This document shows positions 19,879 through 30,434 of a stretch of DNA of 64,000 nucleotides, piece after piece. The DNA lies in contig JAHWDD010000007.1 of the NCBI GenBank assembly GCA_023897205.1, positions 1,302,001 to 1,366,000 on the forward strand, written 5' to 3'. The stretch comes from Exophiala sp. HKRS030 (Eukaryota > Ascomycota > Eurotiomycetes > Chaetothyriales > Herpotrichiellaceae). The translations under genes were made by a program, and so were the position numbers. Positions within the stretch are counted from its first letter, which is position 1; each line of letters opens with the position of its first letter. The notes below the pieces were generated by a model. That model was not told where the DNA came from, made no database searches, and saw only the letters and a list, made by a program, of their open reading frames with translations.

Positions 19879-22800
19879 ATGCCTCCCACCACTTCAGCAT
19901 TCGCAGCGCAGTTGCGCACGATTGCCGCGAAATCCACGAACGAATTAGACCTCCGCGCACGTCGAGACGCTCACGCCGAATCCCTCATATTCGATCGCCC
20001 GGTAGCTGCAAAGCAAGATTGGGACACAATATATCAGATATGCGTCGAGGGGTATCAAGAGTTGTGCGTACTCGATTCGAGACTACGAGAGTTTGACCAA
20101 AATCTCTTCAGCCCCCAAGCCAAGGAGCAAGACAGAGAACAGTTGAACAAGGCACAAAATGAAGCCCTGGGTGTGGTTATTGAACGATGCCTGGCCATTC
20201 TTGGGTCCAAAGTTCTTCTGAGACCGGGCGTACGGGCTGTGGAATGGCTTGTTCGAAGATTTCGAGTCCATGTCTACAACACCTCTGTTCTGCTCGCCAC
20301 TTTTCTGCCTTACCACGAGACGCCCGTGTTCCGAAATCTCCTGAGCATCATACCAGCCAACAAGATTGTAAATGAGTGGAAGTTCTTGGGCCCTTACCAC
20401 AAGACCGCAGCCAATGTACCGCGCCACGCCTTGGTTTACAGTGCCACGAATAACGATGCATTTTTCTCATATTTTAACAACTACGTGCTGCGGACGTGTC
20501 AAGAAGGAGCCGGACATCCACAACTGCTGCGCTTTTGGGGAACACTGATTGTGGAATCGGTGACCGGAAGACTCAACCAGGTTCGAAGTGGGCGAAAAGA
20601 AGTCGAAAAGCAAAGGTTAGAGGATGCCTTGAGAAAGATTGTCCCGCTTCTCGAGGAAGGTTTCGAGATCAGAGACAGCCCAGAAGTCACCGTCACTTGC
20701 TTCACCATATCGCTCCTCTTAGCAAGCAATTCCAATCTACAAGACGCCGTCATCGATTCGTTGATGAGATCAGTCGCTGCACATATCCAAACCGACGGTT
20801 CAGACCCCAAGTCCGCGCTGGCTTGTCTAGTTGTGCTTGCCACTCGGAAGAATGAACCAAAGGTGCCAAAACAAGTACTAGAACTTCTCATCAAACGGCG
20901 AGAATTGAAACAAAGACTACTGGAACTCAAAGACCAGGTTCCTGTCACTTCATTCCTCGAGGTCCTGGTCCATTCCGCGCTCACTGGTCTGAAACCGTCG
21001 AACTTGGACTCGCGGTTTGCATTCATCGAGAGGCTGTTCGACGTGGGTTCCGCATTAGTCGACCCATCGAGCATCAGTCAATGCCTCGCAGTCGTACTCC
21101 GGAAGGTTGAAGAGGCTACCGGAACCCCTAGCCGGGAATACTTGACAAGCCTTTTGCGTAGACTGAACGACAACACTAGCTTCGCGTCAGTCTTTCCTCA
21201 GGCCATACAGCTAGCTGGAAACTCTTTGAGCGACATTGAGGCCATTCTCGAGACCGCTATTGAACCAATGGACGACGTTCGTATGATCGAGTATAATCAA
21301 ATGGAGCCTGCCGAGGTTTCACTCGACTCCTTTGAATCCGAGAAGCTCGAATCAATGCTAGCAAACCTGCCTGCAGAGTCAGTTGATCTGTCATTCTTAG
21401 CTACCAGGACCTCTCCGTTGTTTGACCAGCTTCTCCAAGCTTTTGCACTTTGCCATAAATCCGAAGATGCCTCTGCGCGATTCGAGACTCTGCCACTATG
21501 GGGCAATAGTGATGACCAACCTTCGAATTTGAAGACGAGCTTTTTCTTGAGAGTGGCCTTCAAAGCTACGACGACCTCCCAGCAGGTCGCGGTACTCAAG
21601 GGCCTATCAAAAGGCCTCGAAAATACGTCTCATAGTCCCTCGCAAATGCTGTTTCCTTACCTGGCAACCATCCTCGCGGATCCAGTACAGCCCGTGAGAC
21701 GAGGAGCTGCAGCATGCTTGTTGACTCTTCGAAAGCGCCTGGCCGAGGACTTTAAGGATGATAGCTCCGCAGAGACTTCAGAACTTTACGATGGATTGTC
21801 AATGACAAACATCAAACGACTGCTGCCGAGCCACGTAGTCAAGCTACTCGATCAAGTATTCATTCCGAACATGGAAGAATGTGTGCTTGAAGCATCGCAT
21901 GTTCGCCGGGCTCTGGAGACTGCCTTCGATAGCCCTGCTCGATCATCCTCCTCCGGAGCCAAGACCGCAAATGTTGAACTGAAGAAGAGCTTGAAGCATG
22001 ATTTATTCGATCAGCTAACTCTGTGCGCGACGATCACTCCACTGACCAAGGTCAAGCTTGGTATCATCGAGCTTCTCAGTGGCGTTCAGAAAGTCGGCAG
22101 TATCAGCACGAGCAAGGCCTTAGCACCTGTCCTCAAGAATTGGGCATCATTGAAAGAAGACGAAGCCAAGTCCATCGCCGCCGCAGAGAATCTGTCTCTT
22201 GCTCATATCGATGCAGTTATGGTTCAGATTATCAATGGCCGCAGTAAGGAAGCGGTAGAACAAGCTCTCGAGATGCTCAACGAAGCGAGTGAACACATGA
22301 GGCCCGCGTTGGTGACAGCCTTCTTTGACCGACTGATCCTCATCTGGAAAGATGTGCGCCGCGAGTCACAGATCTCCTCAGCTGGACTTCTATTTGACAT
22401 GTCTTTCTCCGACAGCCACGCTTTGGCAAGCGGTAGCCAAAATGTTCTCCAGTCAGTCACTCTCTCAACGGAAATCCTGGCTTCGTTCTTCGAACTTGCG
22501 ACCTCAGGCATATCGGACCTGCAGACACTTGCTCCCCCCAAGAAGAAGAGGAGAACTAGTCATGGTCGCGAAAGCCTCCCACGAGAACTGGCACAGACCC
22601 TTACCGTCGTGGATTCGCGTTTGACCTTTGCCCTGGAACTTGTCGAAAACTCCAAGCCAGAAAAACATACTCAATTGCTAGGTGACCTGTTCGAAGTCCT
22701 GATCTCTCTCAGACGAACTGAGGATAGAGGTATTCCGGCATCTCCATACCTGACCACTTTGTGCCTGAGTAGCATTTTGTCTATCGTCAACAAGATAGGG

Positions 22801-25356
22801 GAAGCTCGAAGACCAGACCTAGATGTGTCGAAAATCCGTCCCGATCTGGTCATTGATTGTGCTCGCTCCTCAGAGAACCCCCAGGTCCAAAGCACTGCCC
22901 TTCTACTTGCCGCTTCCTTGGCCTCTTTGGCCCCTGATCGCATATTACACACCATCATGCCGATATTTACCTTCATGGGCCATGGCATCCTAGCTAAGGA
23001 AGATGAAAGATCGATCTACGTAACGAACCAAGCCATCGACCAGATCATTCCTCCCTTGGTCGCAACATTAAAGAAGCAGGATGCTACCAACTTGGTTCTG
23101 TCAACGTCCAGCCTTCTCTCGAGCTTCGTCACAGCATATGATCATATCCCGCAACACAGACGCAATGCTTTCTACCAGAGACTACTCAATAGGTTGGGTG
23201 CTGAAGATTTTGCCTTTGCACTCATTGCACTGCTTGTGTCTAGACGGCAGCAGGATATGTCGGTATTCTTTTCCAACTTGGTAGGCGATTTGTTGCCGTC
23301 GACGCAAATTTCCACCCAGAAAAAGATTCTTGACTTAGTGAACGATGTCTTCGCGGATAACCCGCATAACGCAGAGCCGCTTCTGAATATTACAAAAACC
23401 AGCAAGAAAGACGAGCGAGAAGAAACTGCCAAGATTTTGCTGGCTACTTCTTCCAAGTTACTCGCTTCCAGCGGTCTCATCTTCTCCGTGAAGCGTTTGC
23501 ACAAGTTGGGAGAGGCCGAGGCTGAATCATTCTGGAAAGTCTACAGAAGCTCTCTCACGCAGTTCTTGTTCATGCTCAGAGATCAGAAAGTCAACCATCC
23601 AAGCTTGACTAGCACAACGAGGAATTGCCTGAGTGCACTACTCGAACTACCGTCCTTGGCCGAGTTGCTACACATCATGCCCGAGCTCTTGAGTGAAATA
23701 GAACAAATTGGCGACAAGGAGCTACAGCCTTTGGCGTTGCGTGTGCTCGCCACACAACTCCAGCATCATGCCCCTAAGGACAGTCATACTCAAGCCGAGG
23801 CCATGGCACTACTTCCTACTATCCAGACGATCATTGCGTCGTCTAAGGATGAGACTTTCCGACACGCGGCGATTACACTCCTGGACCGCATCGTCGAAGT
23901 CTATGGTCGCAAGAGCCCTGATGCCATCATCGCTGCTACCAGTGTTCTAACCCAGGGCGAGTACGGATTAAACTCTCAAGACTCCAGGACCCAAGTCATG
24001 TCTCTTCTCTGCTTGGCCTCTGCAGTGGAAGCTCTCAAGGAGGCAGCTGTACCGATTGTGCCGTCATCGATGTCCAGAGTGCTAGGTCTACTGGAGTCCA
24101 GTGTTGCAGGTGATGTTGGCAATACGGAGCTGCACAATGCAGCCTACACACTGCTCTCATCGTTCATCTCACACGTGGCGTTCATGGTCTCTGATGAAAA
24201 CGTAGTCGAGATCCTCAATCTGTGCCACAAGTCATCAGCATCCTCCAATCTGGACCCATCCTGCAAAGAGTCTAGAACAGAAACACTCGATTTGCTTGCC
24301 AAGAAGATCGACCTGAACATCGTGACGGACAGTCTCAACCAAGTCTGGAAAGATGTCGTCGTGGCAGACCTCACCCTCGAAACAGTCACTGAATATTTCG
24401 ACCTTCTTTCTCGTGCCATCGATCGCAACTCCAAGCCTAGCGTGGTCCGCAATGCCGAGTCAATATCCACGTTCATTCTTCAAGTGATGGATCTCCGACG
24501 ACTGATTTCTTCCTCGTTGAACGAGACTGGCTTATCCATCGACAACATCAAGATCATCGAGTCTCGACTACAAGACTTGTCTATTCCCTTCATCTACAAA
24601 CTCAACGACTCCGCCTTCCGCCCACTCTTCGAGACTTGGGTCGACTGGGCGATCAAACCGGTCGATTTGCCTGGCGAGGGTGGTGCGAACACGGCAAGAC
24701 AAACAAGTCTGTTTGGTTTCGTCAACCACTTCTTCGCCACCCTCAAGAGCATCGTGACCAGCTATGCGAGCTACATTCTCGAGGCGGCCAATAACGTGCT
24801 GCGCTCTGCCACCGTCAGCGCCGCACCGTCCGATGACGACCTGTCTCTCTACAGATCGACGTTGACCCTCTTGACCACAGTCATGGACCACGACGCCGAC
24901 GGCTTCTTCGCGTCCCCCGGACACTTTTCACCCCTCGCGGAACTGCTCGTGTCTCAACTCGGGTTGTCATCTGCGAAACCGAAACCCTTCCGCGCCGCCG
25001 TGGGGGAGCTGGCCATCCCGGCGATGGTCAAATTGGCCACGGCGACAATGGACACGCCGTCGCACCACCACGCCATCAACCACGGCCTGTGCCAGCTCCG
25101 ACACAACCCCGGCGCCGCCGTGAGACTGGCGGCCATCAGGACGCACCTGGCGCTCACGCAGGACGAAGACGTGGGCGAGGAGTGGGTCAACAACGTCGTC
25201 GTCGGGGCGAGCACAGAGGGCGTCGGTGGCAGTGGCGAGACCATGGTCTACGTCAATGAGAGTCTCGAGGATGACGACGAGGAGGTCGAGCGCGAAGTGC
25301 GGAACTGGGTGCGCATGGTCAGGGAGATGGTGGGCGAGGATGTTTTTGAGATATGA
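19879..25356 (+). CDS. utp10: U3 small nucleolar RNA-associated protein 10
   Basis: A single uninterrupted frame of 1825 aa from the ATG at 19879 (an upstream in-frame GTG at 19870 is not a likely start). The N-terminus (LRTIAAKSTNELDLRARRDA then AESLIFD) is the characteristic opening of fungal UTP10/HEATR1. The remainder is a long array of alpha-helical HEAT-type repeats, with a basic nuclear-localisation-like PPKKKRRTSHGR around residue 890. Length matches the family (about 1800 aa). UTP10 belongs to the t-UTP/UTP-A part of the small-subunit processome and acts in the nucleolus in pre-18S rRNA transcription and processing. Many fungal orthologues have a short intron near the start; none is needed here. 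The last 500 bp are notably more GC-rich than the rest of the gene. Confidence 0.95.
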   Translation: MPPTTSAFAAQLRTIAAKSTNELDLRARRDAHAESLIFDRPVAAKQDWDTIYQICVEGYQELCVLDSRLREFDQNLFSPQAKEQDREQLNKAQNEALGVVIERCLAILGSKVLLRPGVRAVEWLVRRFRVHVYNTSVLLATFLPYHETPVFRNLLSIIPANKIVNEWKFLGPYHKTAANVPRHALVYSATNNDAFFSYFNNYVLRTCQEGAGHPQLLRFWGTLIVESVTGRLNQVRSGRKEVEKQRLEDALRKIVPLLEEGFEIRDSPEVTVTCFTISLLLASNSNLQDAVIDSLMRSVAAHIQTDGSDPKSALACLVVLATRKNEPKVPKQVLELLIKRRELKQRLLELKDQVPVTSFLEVLVHSALTGLKPSNLDSRFAFIERLFDVGSALVDPSSISQCLAVVLRKVEEATGTPSREYLTSLLRRLNDNTSFASVFPQAIQLAGNSLSDIEAILETAIEPMDDVRMIEYNQMEPAEVSLDSFESEKLESMLANLPAESVDLSFLATRTSPLFDQLLQAFALCHKSEDASARFETLPLWGNSDDQPSNLKTSFFLRVAFKATTTSQQVAVLKGLSKGLENTSHSPSQMLFPYLATILADPVQPVRRGAAACLLTLRKRLAEDFKDDSSAETSELYDGLSMTNIKRLLPSHVVKLLDQVFIPNMEECVLEASHVRRALETAFDSPARSSSSGAKTANVELKKSLKHDLFDQLTLCATITPLTKVKLGIIELLSGVQKVGSISTSKALAPVLKNWASLKEDEAKSIAAAENLSLAHIDAVMVQIINGRSKEAVEQALEMLNEASEHMRPALVTAFFDRLILIWKDVRRESQISSAGLLFDMSFSDSHALASGSQNVLQSVTLSTEILASFFELATSGISDLQTLAPPKKKRRTSHGRESLPRELAQTLTVVDSRLTFALELVENSKPEKHTQLLGDLFEVLISLRRTEDRGIPASPYLTTLCLSSILSIVNKIGEARRPDLDVSKIRPDLVIDCARSSENPQVQSTALLLAASLASLAPDRILHTIMPIFTFMGHGILAKEDERSIYVTNQAIDQIIPPLVATLKKQDATNLVLSTSSLLSSFVTAYDHIPQHRRNAFYQRLLNRLGAEDFAFALIALLVSRRQQDMSVFFSNLVGDLLPSTQISTQKKILDLVNDVFADNPHNAEPLLNITKTSKKDEREETAKILLATSSKLLASSGLIFSVKRLHKLGEAEAESFWKVYRSSLTQFLFMLRDQKVNHPSLTSTTRNCLSALLELPSLAELLHIMPELLSEIEQIGDKELQPLALRVLATQLQHHAPKDSHTQAEAMALLPTIQTIIASSKDETFRHAAITLLDRIVEVYGRKSPDAIIAATSVLTQGEYGLNSQDSRTQVMSLLCLASAVEALKEAAVPIVPSSMSRVLGLLESSVAGDVGNTELHNAAYTLLSSFISHVAFMVSDENVVEILNLCHKSSASSNLDPSCKESRTETLDLLAKKIDLNIVTDSLNQVWKDVVVADLTLETVTEYFDLLSRAIDRNSKPSVVRNAESISTFILQVMDLRRLISSSLNETGLSIDNIKIIESRLQDLSIPFIYKLNDSAFRPLFETWVDWAIKPVDLPGEGGANTARQTSLFGFVNHFFATLKSIVTSYASYILEAANNVLRSATVSAAPSDDDLSLYRSTLTLLTTVMDHDADGFFASPGHFSPLAELLVSQLGLSSAKPKPFRAAVGELAIPAMVKLATATMDTPSHHHAINHGLCQLRHNPGAAVRLAAIRTHLALTQDEDVGEEWVNNVVVGASTEGVGGSGETMVYVNESLEDDDEEVEREVRNWVRMVREMVGEDVFEI

Positions 25357-25952
25357 AATAGCTTTCCGGAGTAATTGCATCCTCTTTCGAGTGGCTCTCC
25401 CACCAGGCCTCTACTTTAATGAATAGGTGGCTTGAACGTACGTCACTGTACAGAGTACACAGGACAAATGGTGTTTTCAAACATGGATAGAAATTAGAAA
25501 AGGTACAGTATGCTGTACTGTCGGTTCAGATAAAAGGTTCATATGAATTGAATGAAATCTAAAAAGTCCAACGGTCTAATGGTCTAGAAAAAAAAAGCAA
25601 TACAAAACGAGTCCAGTCAAGCCAACCCATACTCATTCCCGTACCCAGAGCCGTACCATTCACAGCACCTTTCGATGGTCCCTTTTGTGAATCCGTCTCG
25701 TGTTTCAAGTCAACGAAGTGATGCCCGAGGCAGAGAAAAAGAAAACGAGATGAAAGAAAAGGGAAAAACAAAACGGTTTGAATGTCCACCCGCTCACTCC
25801 GAGTCACGCCCTTCATTCTCATCTTGCAATCATCACATTCTACACTGAGAGAATGGTTGACGTCCAAACACAAAACATATTGTAATACACGTGTCCTTGT
25901 CTGTCGGTCTCGACTGACGCCTCCATCCCCGCTTCTTTCTTGGTCGATCCGT
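25357..25952. other. convergent 3' intergenic, 596 bp
   Basis: Between the stop codons of UTP10 (plus) and Argonaute (minus). A/T-rich patches consistent with 3'UTRs on both sides; no gene seen. Confidence 0.5.
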
Positions 25953-28900
25953 CTAGATGTAAAACATCCTCTCCCTCATGCTCTCGTGGATGGTCAAGTC
26001 GAACCGATGGTCCGGGTGGAGGGCGGGGTCCCACCTCTCGTCTCTGGTGGCGTGGTAGAATCTCCGGACGTAGAACCTGGCACGGTCGGCCGCGAGGTCG
26101 GCGTAATACGCAGCCGGGCAAACGCCCACGGAACCGGTCGACCGACCAAAGAGGTAACAAAGGTCGTGGGTCGCCTGGGCGACCTGGTCCCTCGTGTTGT
26201 CCGTCGTGTTTTTCAGGATCACGTAGTGGGTGGGGCGAGCCGTCCCGATCTGGGCCTTTTGGCTGACGAGGAAGAAATCTTGTCCTTTGCCGTACGTGAT
26301 CTTCTCCGTGACCATGGTTCCGGGCATGGGGTTGAAGTTGAAGACCTTGCCGTTGGGTTTCCCTCCGAGGCCGATGAGCCTCGGGGTGTCTGTCGGGCTG
26401 TCACTCGTTGGGAAGAGCCGAGTGTGGTGTCTCTTGACCGCACAGATGAGGACGATGGGGATGGATCGGCCTTGTATTCCCCTCTCTTTGGACACCGCCT
26501 CGATGGCGGCCGTGATCTGTGGAAGTTCTCGCTCCTCGCACATCCGGAACTGTCCCTCGGAGAGACCGTCACGGTAGATGAGGATGCGTTGAGGTAGGGC
26601 TCGATTGACTTGACAGTACGCCCGTAGTCGTTCCACGACCATGGCTTTGAGATCCATCACTTGCTCGTTCGACTGCCTCTTCCCGTCTTCGTCCTGCACC
26701 AGTGGGTTCTCTCTCAAGCTCGCGGGCCACTGGGCGAATTCGGCGTCGACACTGCCCACCACCGCCGCGATGCTGGGAGCCCCAGACATGGCTAAAGCGC
26801 CTGCGTGTGTCACGTCAATGCCGAGGACCATGGCCCCCGCACCCAAAACCGCAGGCTTGACGGCGAGCGAGTGGTTGACTGACTGGTTGCTCATCTTCAG
26901 ATTGATCTTCATGCTCAAGTTGCCGTAAAAGTCAGGCGAGGCGTTGGGACCGAGAGATCTGGTCTTCCGATCCTCCTTGAGTACGTGACAGACGGTAGCC
27001 ACACCAGTGCATTGATCCCCGACCCTCTTGATCGCACTGTACAGTTCCATGTCCTTCTTGGGCAGTAAGAAAACAATGAGGTTGACGGCGTTCTTGTCTC
27101 GGAGAGTCTTGATCACTTCATCGATGAAGTTGAATTGAGCTGCTAGTCCTGCCGCATGATGGTGTGTCGGTAGGGATCCATTAGGAAGCCGACGCTGATG
27201 GGCTTTGGGGAGAGGTAGTCGTTGGAAATGAGCTTGGACCATTCCGGCGCGGCTCAGAGCTGACTGGAGATTGTTACCAAATTGATCTAGATCAGCCTGC
27301 TGGCAAGAAGAATGATCATTCAGGGTCAATTCAATGTATGTCCATACAAATTGTTGAGCAGCGGGTCTGAAGAAAGATGTGCCTTTGAGATTCCAAGATC
27401 CGTACTTTGCATTTTGTTCCGAGATGTCGTGAAAGACAGGTGGTCCTCGACGTTGGGGTACTACTTCTCCTCGGTACCTCACAGTTGGCGTGGCGAGGGG
27501 CAACACTGGAACGGATATCATGACATCCCCCAAGACGAGATCAAACTCCCTCGCCCCTGTGGTAGTGAATCCATCCCCGTAGAAGAGAGAGCGGCCAGTG
27601 GTGAGGATTCTCCCTTTGTTGTCGATAGGTAGTCGAATGGCGTGTGCCGGCAATTCTCTCGTCTTCTGCATCGCTTGTCCAGGGATAATATAGAGGAGGT
27701 CTGCAGGGAAGAGCTTGGCAGAAGCACCTCCACCGACAACGACGGCGAACACCTTGGAATTTGGAAGATACCGTTTATTATAGACTCTGTTGAAGTAATG
27801 TCCTAGGTTCTCCATGTGCTGGTGATCTGGGTTGTTGGCATGAACCACTGATACGGTCGGCTCCACACCCTCCCGGCTGACCGGTGCAAGGCCTGTGATC
27901 GTTGCAAGAAAGTTGTCAGGCTCTTGCTGCCCGGTGAGGTGTTGAGTTCTGACACTGAGTCCTTTGAGAAATTTTGAAAGGTCGCCGTAGTTGTGTTGCT
28001 GCCACTGACGTCCGACATTCTTGGCCCTCCAGGCATCGATTAGTATCTGAACATTGTCATTCGCATAGAAAAGCGACGTCTTGGTGTTGATGTTAAGATT
28101 GATCGGAACCTCCGCAGAAAATACAGTACGAACACTTCTGATGAAACCTGGAATGCTGTTGAGAGGGCCTTGTGCTGTGACCCGTCCCGTTTCACTAGAG
28201 CCATTGCGACCCCTCACAGCAACGCCATAGAAGACTCTTCCACCAATGGTTGTAAGGTATCGCTCCGAAATGCTTGGGTCGTTTCGATGCTCGAGAGTTG
28301 GAAAACATCTCTCGTATGGATGGTAGCTGAAAATGATATTTAGGGCACTGATAGCGTCTTCTTTCTCGGAGAACTCAATGAAGTTTTGGGTTTGCGAGCC
28401 ATTCTGGAGATGTCCAGAGAGGCCTCCTAAGGAAATGGATTTCTCGAATATGACTTGTACGTCAAAGACCTCTGGGTTGTCAGCGGGGGTCGAGCGGTAT
28501 TCATCGTAGTATTCAATAGTAAAAGTCTTTGAGACATTTTCGAGAATGGGATCTGCTGTGACAATGTGAGTGCTGTAGTTCGTAGCGAGTGGGATCTTGG
28601 CCAGTTTTGCGTCTGCTTTCAGCTCGCTTATGAGAAGAGCGATGATTCTTTTGATCTTGGATCGATTGATCCGGCCTTCGATTGCCACCCTCGACGAAGT
28701 AGGCTCGTTGCCGTTGTCATCATCGCCCGGAAGATTTGCAGTCTTGGGATCGACATCCTTCCCAAGTGGATTTGGTGGTGGTTTCGAAACCTTCTCGGAA
28801 TCGCCATGCTTTTTAATGCCTTTGTTCTTTGTGGTTTGTCTTGGCTTAGTGCTCGGTTTGGTCTCATCACTGGTGTCATCCCCACGGCCCTGCTGTCGTT

Positions 28901-29258
28901 TCTGGAAAGTCAAGCCATACCGGTACAATTCTGTGTATCTGCCAATTGAGACTTTGAAATGATTTGCCAACAGCTCGGTTTCTGAATGGAGCGAGAGTTG
29001 GCCCATGGATTGGTCAAGGGCTTCTTGTGAACTCTGCTGGCCGAAACCAGAAGATGGAGGTCCCCTCGAAAATTGGCGATTGCCACCACGACTGCCATGA
29101 CCACCGCGGCTTCCAGACCTTAATCGATCTCCGGAATTGCCCCGATAACCAGAACTCCCACGACGACCGTAGTTGCCAAAGTTGCCCTGATTGCTTGGGT
29201 TGTCATAGTTGCCACGATTGCCACGGCCTCGGCCACGTCCGCGACCATGGGGATCCAT
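25953..29258 (-). CDS. ago: Argonaute (QDE-2-like), RNA-silencing nuclease
   Basis: One uninterrupted coding exon of 1101 aa from the ATG at 29258 (MDPHGRGRGRG). Residues 1-65 are a disordered RGG/GN-rich tail, followed by Argonaute N, linker, PAZ, MID and PIWI domains. PIWI catalytic residues are present: Asp815 (VLGIDVTHAG), the glutamate finger Glu865 (SNEQVMDLKAM), Asp897 (IYRDGLSEGQF) and Asp1054 (PAAYYADLAADRAR), giving a DEDD tetrad, so slicer activity is expected. The protein should bind small RNAs and cleave complementary transcripts in quelling-type RNA interference. The C-terminus RERMFYI is the usual hydrophobic Argonaute end. A further in-frame TTG 10 codons upstream is not a start. 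No Dicer or RdRP lies in the window. A 5'UTR intron precedes the start. Confidence 0.95.
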   Translation of the reverse strand: MDPHGRGRGRGRGNRGNYDNPSNQGNFGNYGRRGSSGYRGNSGDRLRSGSRGGHGSRGGNRQFSRGPPSSGFGQQSSQEALDQSMGQLSLHSETELLANHFKVSIGRYTELYRYGLTFQKRQQGRGDDTSDETKPSTKPRQTTKNKGIKKHGDSEKVSKPPPNPLGKDVDPKTANLPGDDDNGNEPTSSRVAIEGRINRSKIKRIIALLISELKADAKLAKIPLATNYSTHIVTADPILENVSKTFTIEYYDEYRSTPADNPEVFDVQVIFEKSISLGGLSGHLQNGSQTQNFIEFSEKEDAISALNIIFSYHPYERCFPTLEHRNDPSISERYLTTIGGRVFYGVAVRGRNGSSETGRVTAQGPLNSIPGFIRSVRTVFSAEVPINLNINTKTSLFYANDNVQILIDAWRAKNVGRQWQQHNYGDLSKFLKGLSVRTQHLTGQQEPDNFLATITGLAPVSREGVEPTVSVVHANNPDHQHMENLGHYFNRVYNKRYLPNSKVFAVVVGGGASAKLFPADLLYIIPGQAMQKTRELPAHAIRLPIDNKGRILTTGRSLFYGDGFTTTGAREFDLVLGDVMISVPVLPLATPTVRYRGEVVPQRRGPPVFHDISEQNAKYGSWNLKGTSFFRPAAQQFVWTYIELTLNDHSSCQQADLDQFGNNLQSALSRAGMVQAHFQRLPLPKAHQRRLPNGSLPTHHHAAGLAAQFNFIDEVIKTLRDKNAVNLIVFLLPKKDMELYSAIKRVGDQCTGVATVCHVLKEDRKTRSLGPNASPDFYGNLSMKINLKMSNQSVNHSLAVKPAVLGAGAMVLGIDVTHAGALAMSGAPSIAAVVGSVDAEFAQWPASLRENPLVQDEDGKRQSNEQVMDLKAMVVERLRAYCQVNRALPQRILIYRDGLSEGQFRMCEERELPQITAAIEAVSKERGIQGRSIPIVLICAVKRHHTRLFPTSDSPTDTPRLIGLGGKPNGKVFNFNPMPGTMVTEKITYGKGQDFFLVSQKAQIGTARPTHYVILKNTTDNTRDQVAQATHDLCYLFGRSTGSVGVCPAAYYADLAADRARFYVRRFYHATRDERWDPALHPDHRFDLTIHESMRERMFYI

Positions 29259-29289
29259 GCTGAGAATCGACTCGATATGAGTATTCAAA

Positions 29290-29352
29290 CTATTGTAGTG
29301 TTTCAGTTAGCAGGGAAAATCCAGCCCGTCGAGTCCATGTAGTTTGACTAAC
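29290..29352 (-). other. probable 5'UTR intron of the Argonaute gene
   Basis: On the minus strand a donor GTTAGT (29352 downward), branch-like CTAAC and acceptor ATAG (ending 29290) define a 63-nt intron that ends 31 nt before the start codon. It is inferred from splice signals only. Confidence 0.5.
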
Positions 29353-30434
29353 CTATTCGAATGCGCAGCTGTTTCTGTCACACGATGATGTGATGTTGTC
29401 TTCCAGTGATGCAGGACAGTGAGGGGGAGCAGGAGTGAAGGGCTGAGATGGGCCGGAAAGTGGTTGCAGAAAGCATTCGAAACACATGAGCAGGAGTCCG
29501 GCAGATTTATACCTTACCGTTTACCTCAACAAACCATTTCAAACTTGGCATTGCATTTGCTATGATTGTTTGATGGCAACTCATACCAACAAACGCCAAG
29601 AGTCAAGCCAAAAGATAATGGTAAATGCTTACAATGAGCTTTGGGGGTGTCCTTTGGTTGCACAGAAGGGAGGCCCGGAAGGGAGGGCGAAGACGTTGAG
29701 ATTGTTTGTTTGAAGGGAGAAGCTGCACTCCAATGCATGGCATCTTTGATCAGTACGCATACGAACAAGGTATGCTGAGTAGAAAGAGAATGCACGATCT
29801 GTGGGGATGTATGTTGGCATTCAAGGGCCTTCCATCTCACAAGGAGTGTAGGTACATCTTCACAAGAGCGTGAGAATCTAGGGTAAAAGCACAATGGAGA
29901 CTCTCATGAAAAGGGGAGACGGCCCATTGGGTATTGCAACAGGTTACAAGGGAATTATCCGTCATTAGCTTCTGGATGCAGCGAGTAAGATACAGCGCGT
30001 GCCGGGGTGACCGCCATGTCGGATGTAAATGATCTTAACGGTGGAAATGATGTTGAGGTTTGAGCTGGTGAGAACAGAGAAATAAATACGGGGTATCTAA
30101 ACGAAGTCTTGGCATGAATACGAGTACGAGTATGGAGTGCGAGCATGATCGTGGCCAGGATCAATGTCCCTTGGAAACACCTTTGAGCAATGACACCCAG
30201 TTTCAACATCGGAGTGTTGATATCATGGTTGACCTGAAGAAAGATTTACGTACAGAACCAAGCTCTAGAGCAGACCAGGGAATCTACTATCCAATAACAG
30301 ACAGGTAGATCTCGGAAACCAGTTCAGGTTTCAATTATATGAGACTGTGGCTTTTTCATGATCATACAAAATTCTTCAGCTACATTCGGCATGAGTTCAT
30401 CGCAGATTTGACAGGAGCACATCCTTGTCAGACT
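29353..30434. other. intergenic, about 1.1 kb
   Basis: Holds the Argonaute promoter and 5'UTR and the PDS5 3'UTR. No gene supported; open frames here are short and without motifs. Confidence 0.5.
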
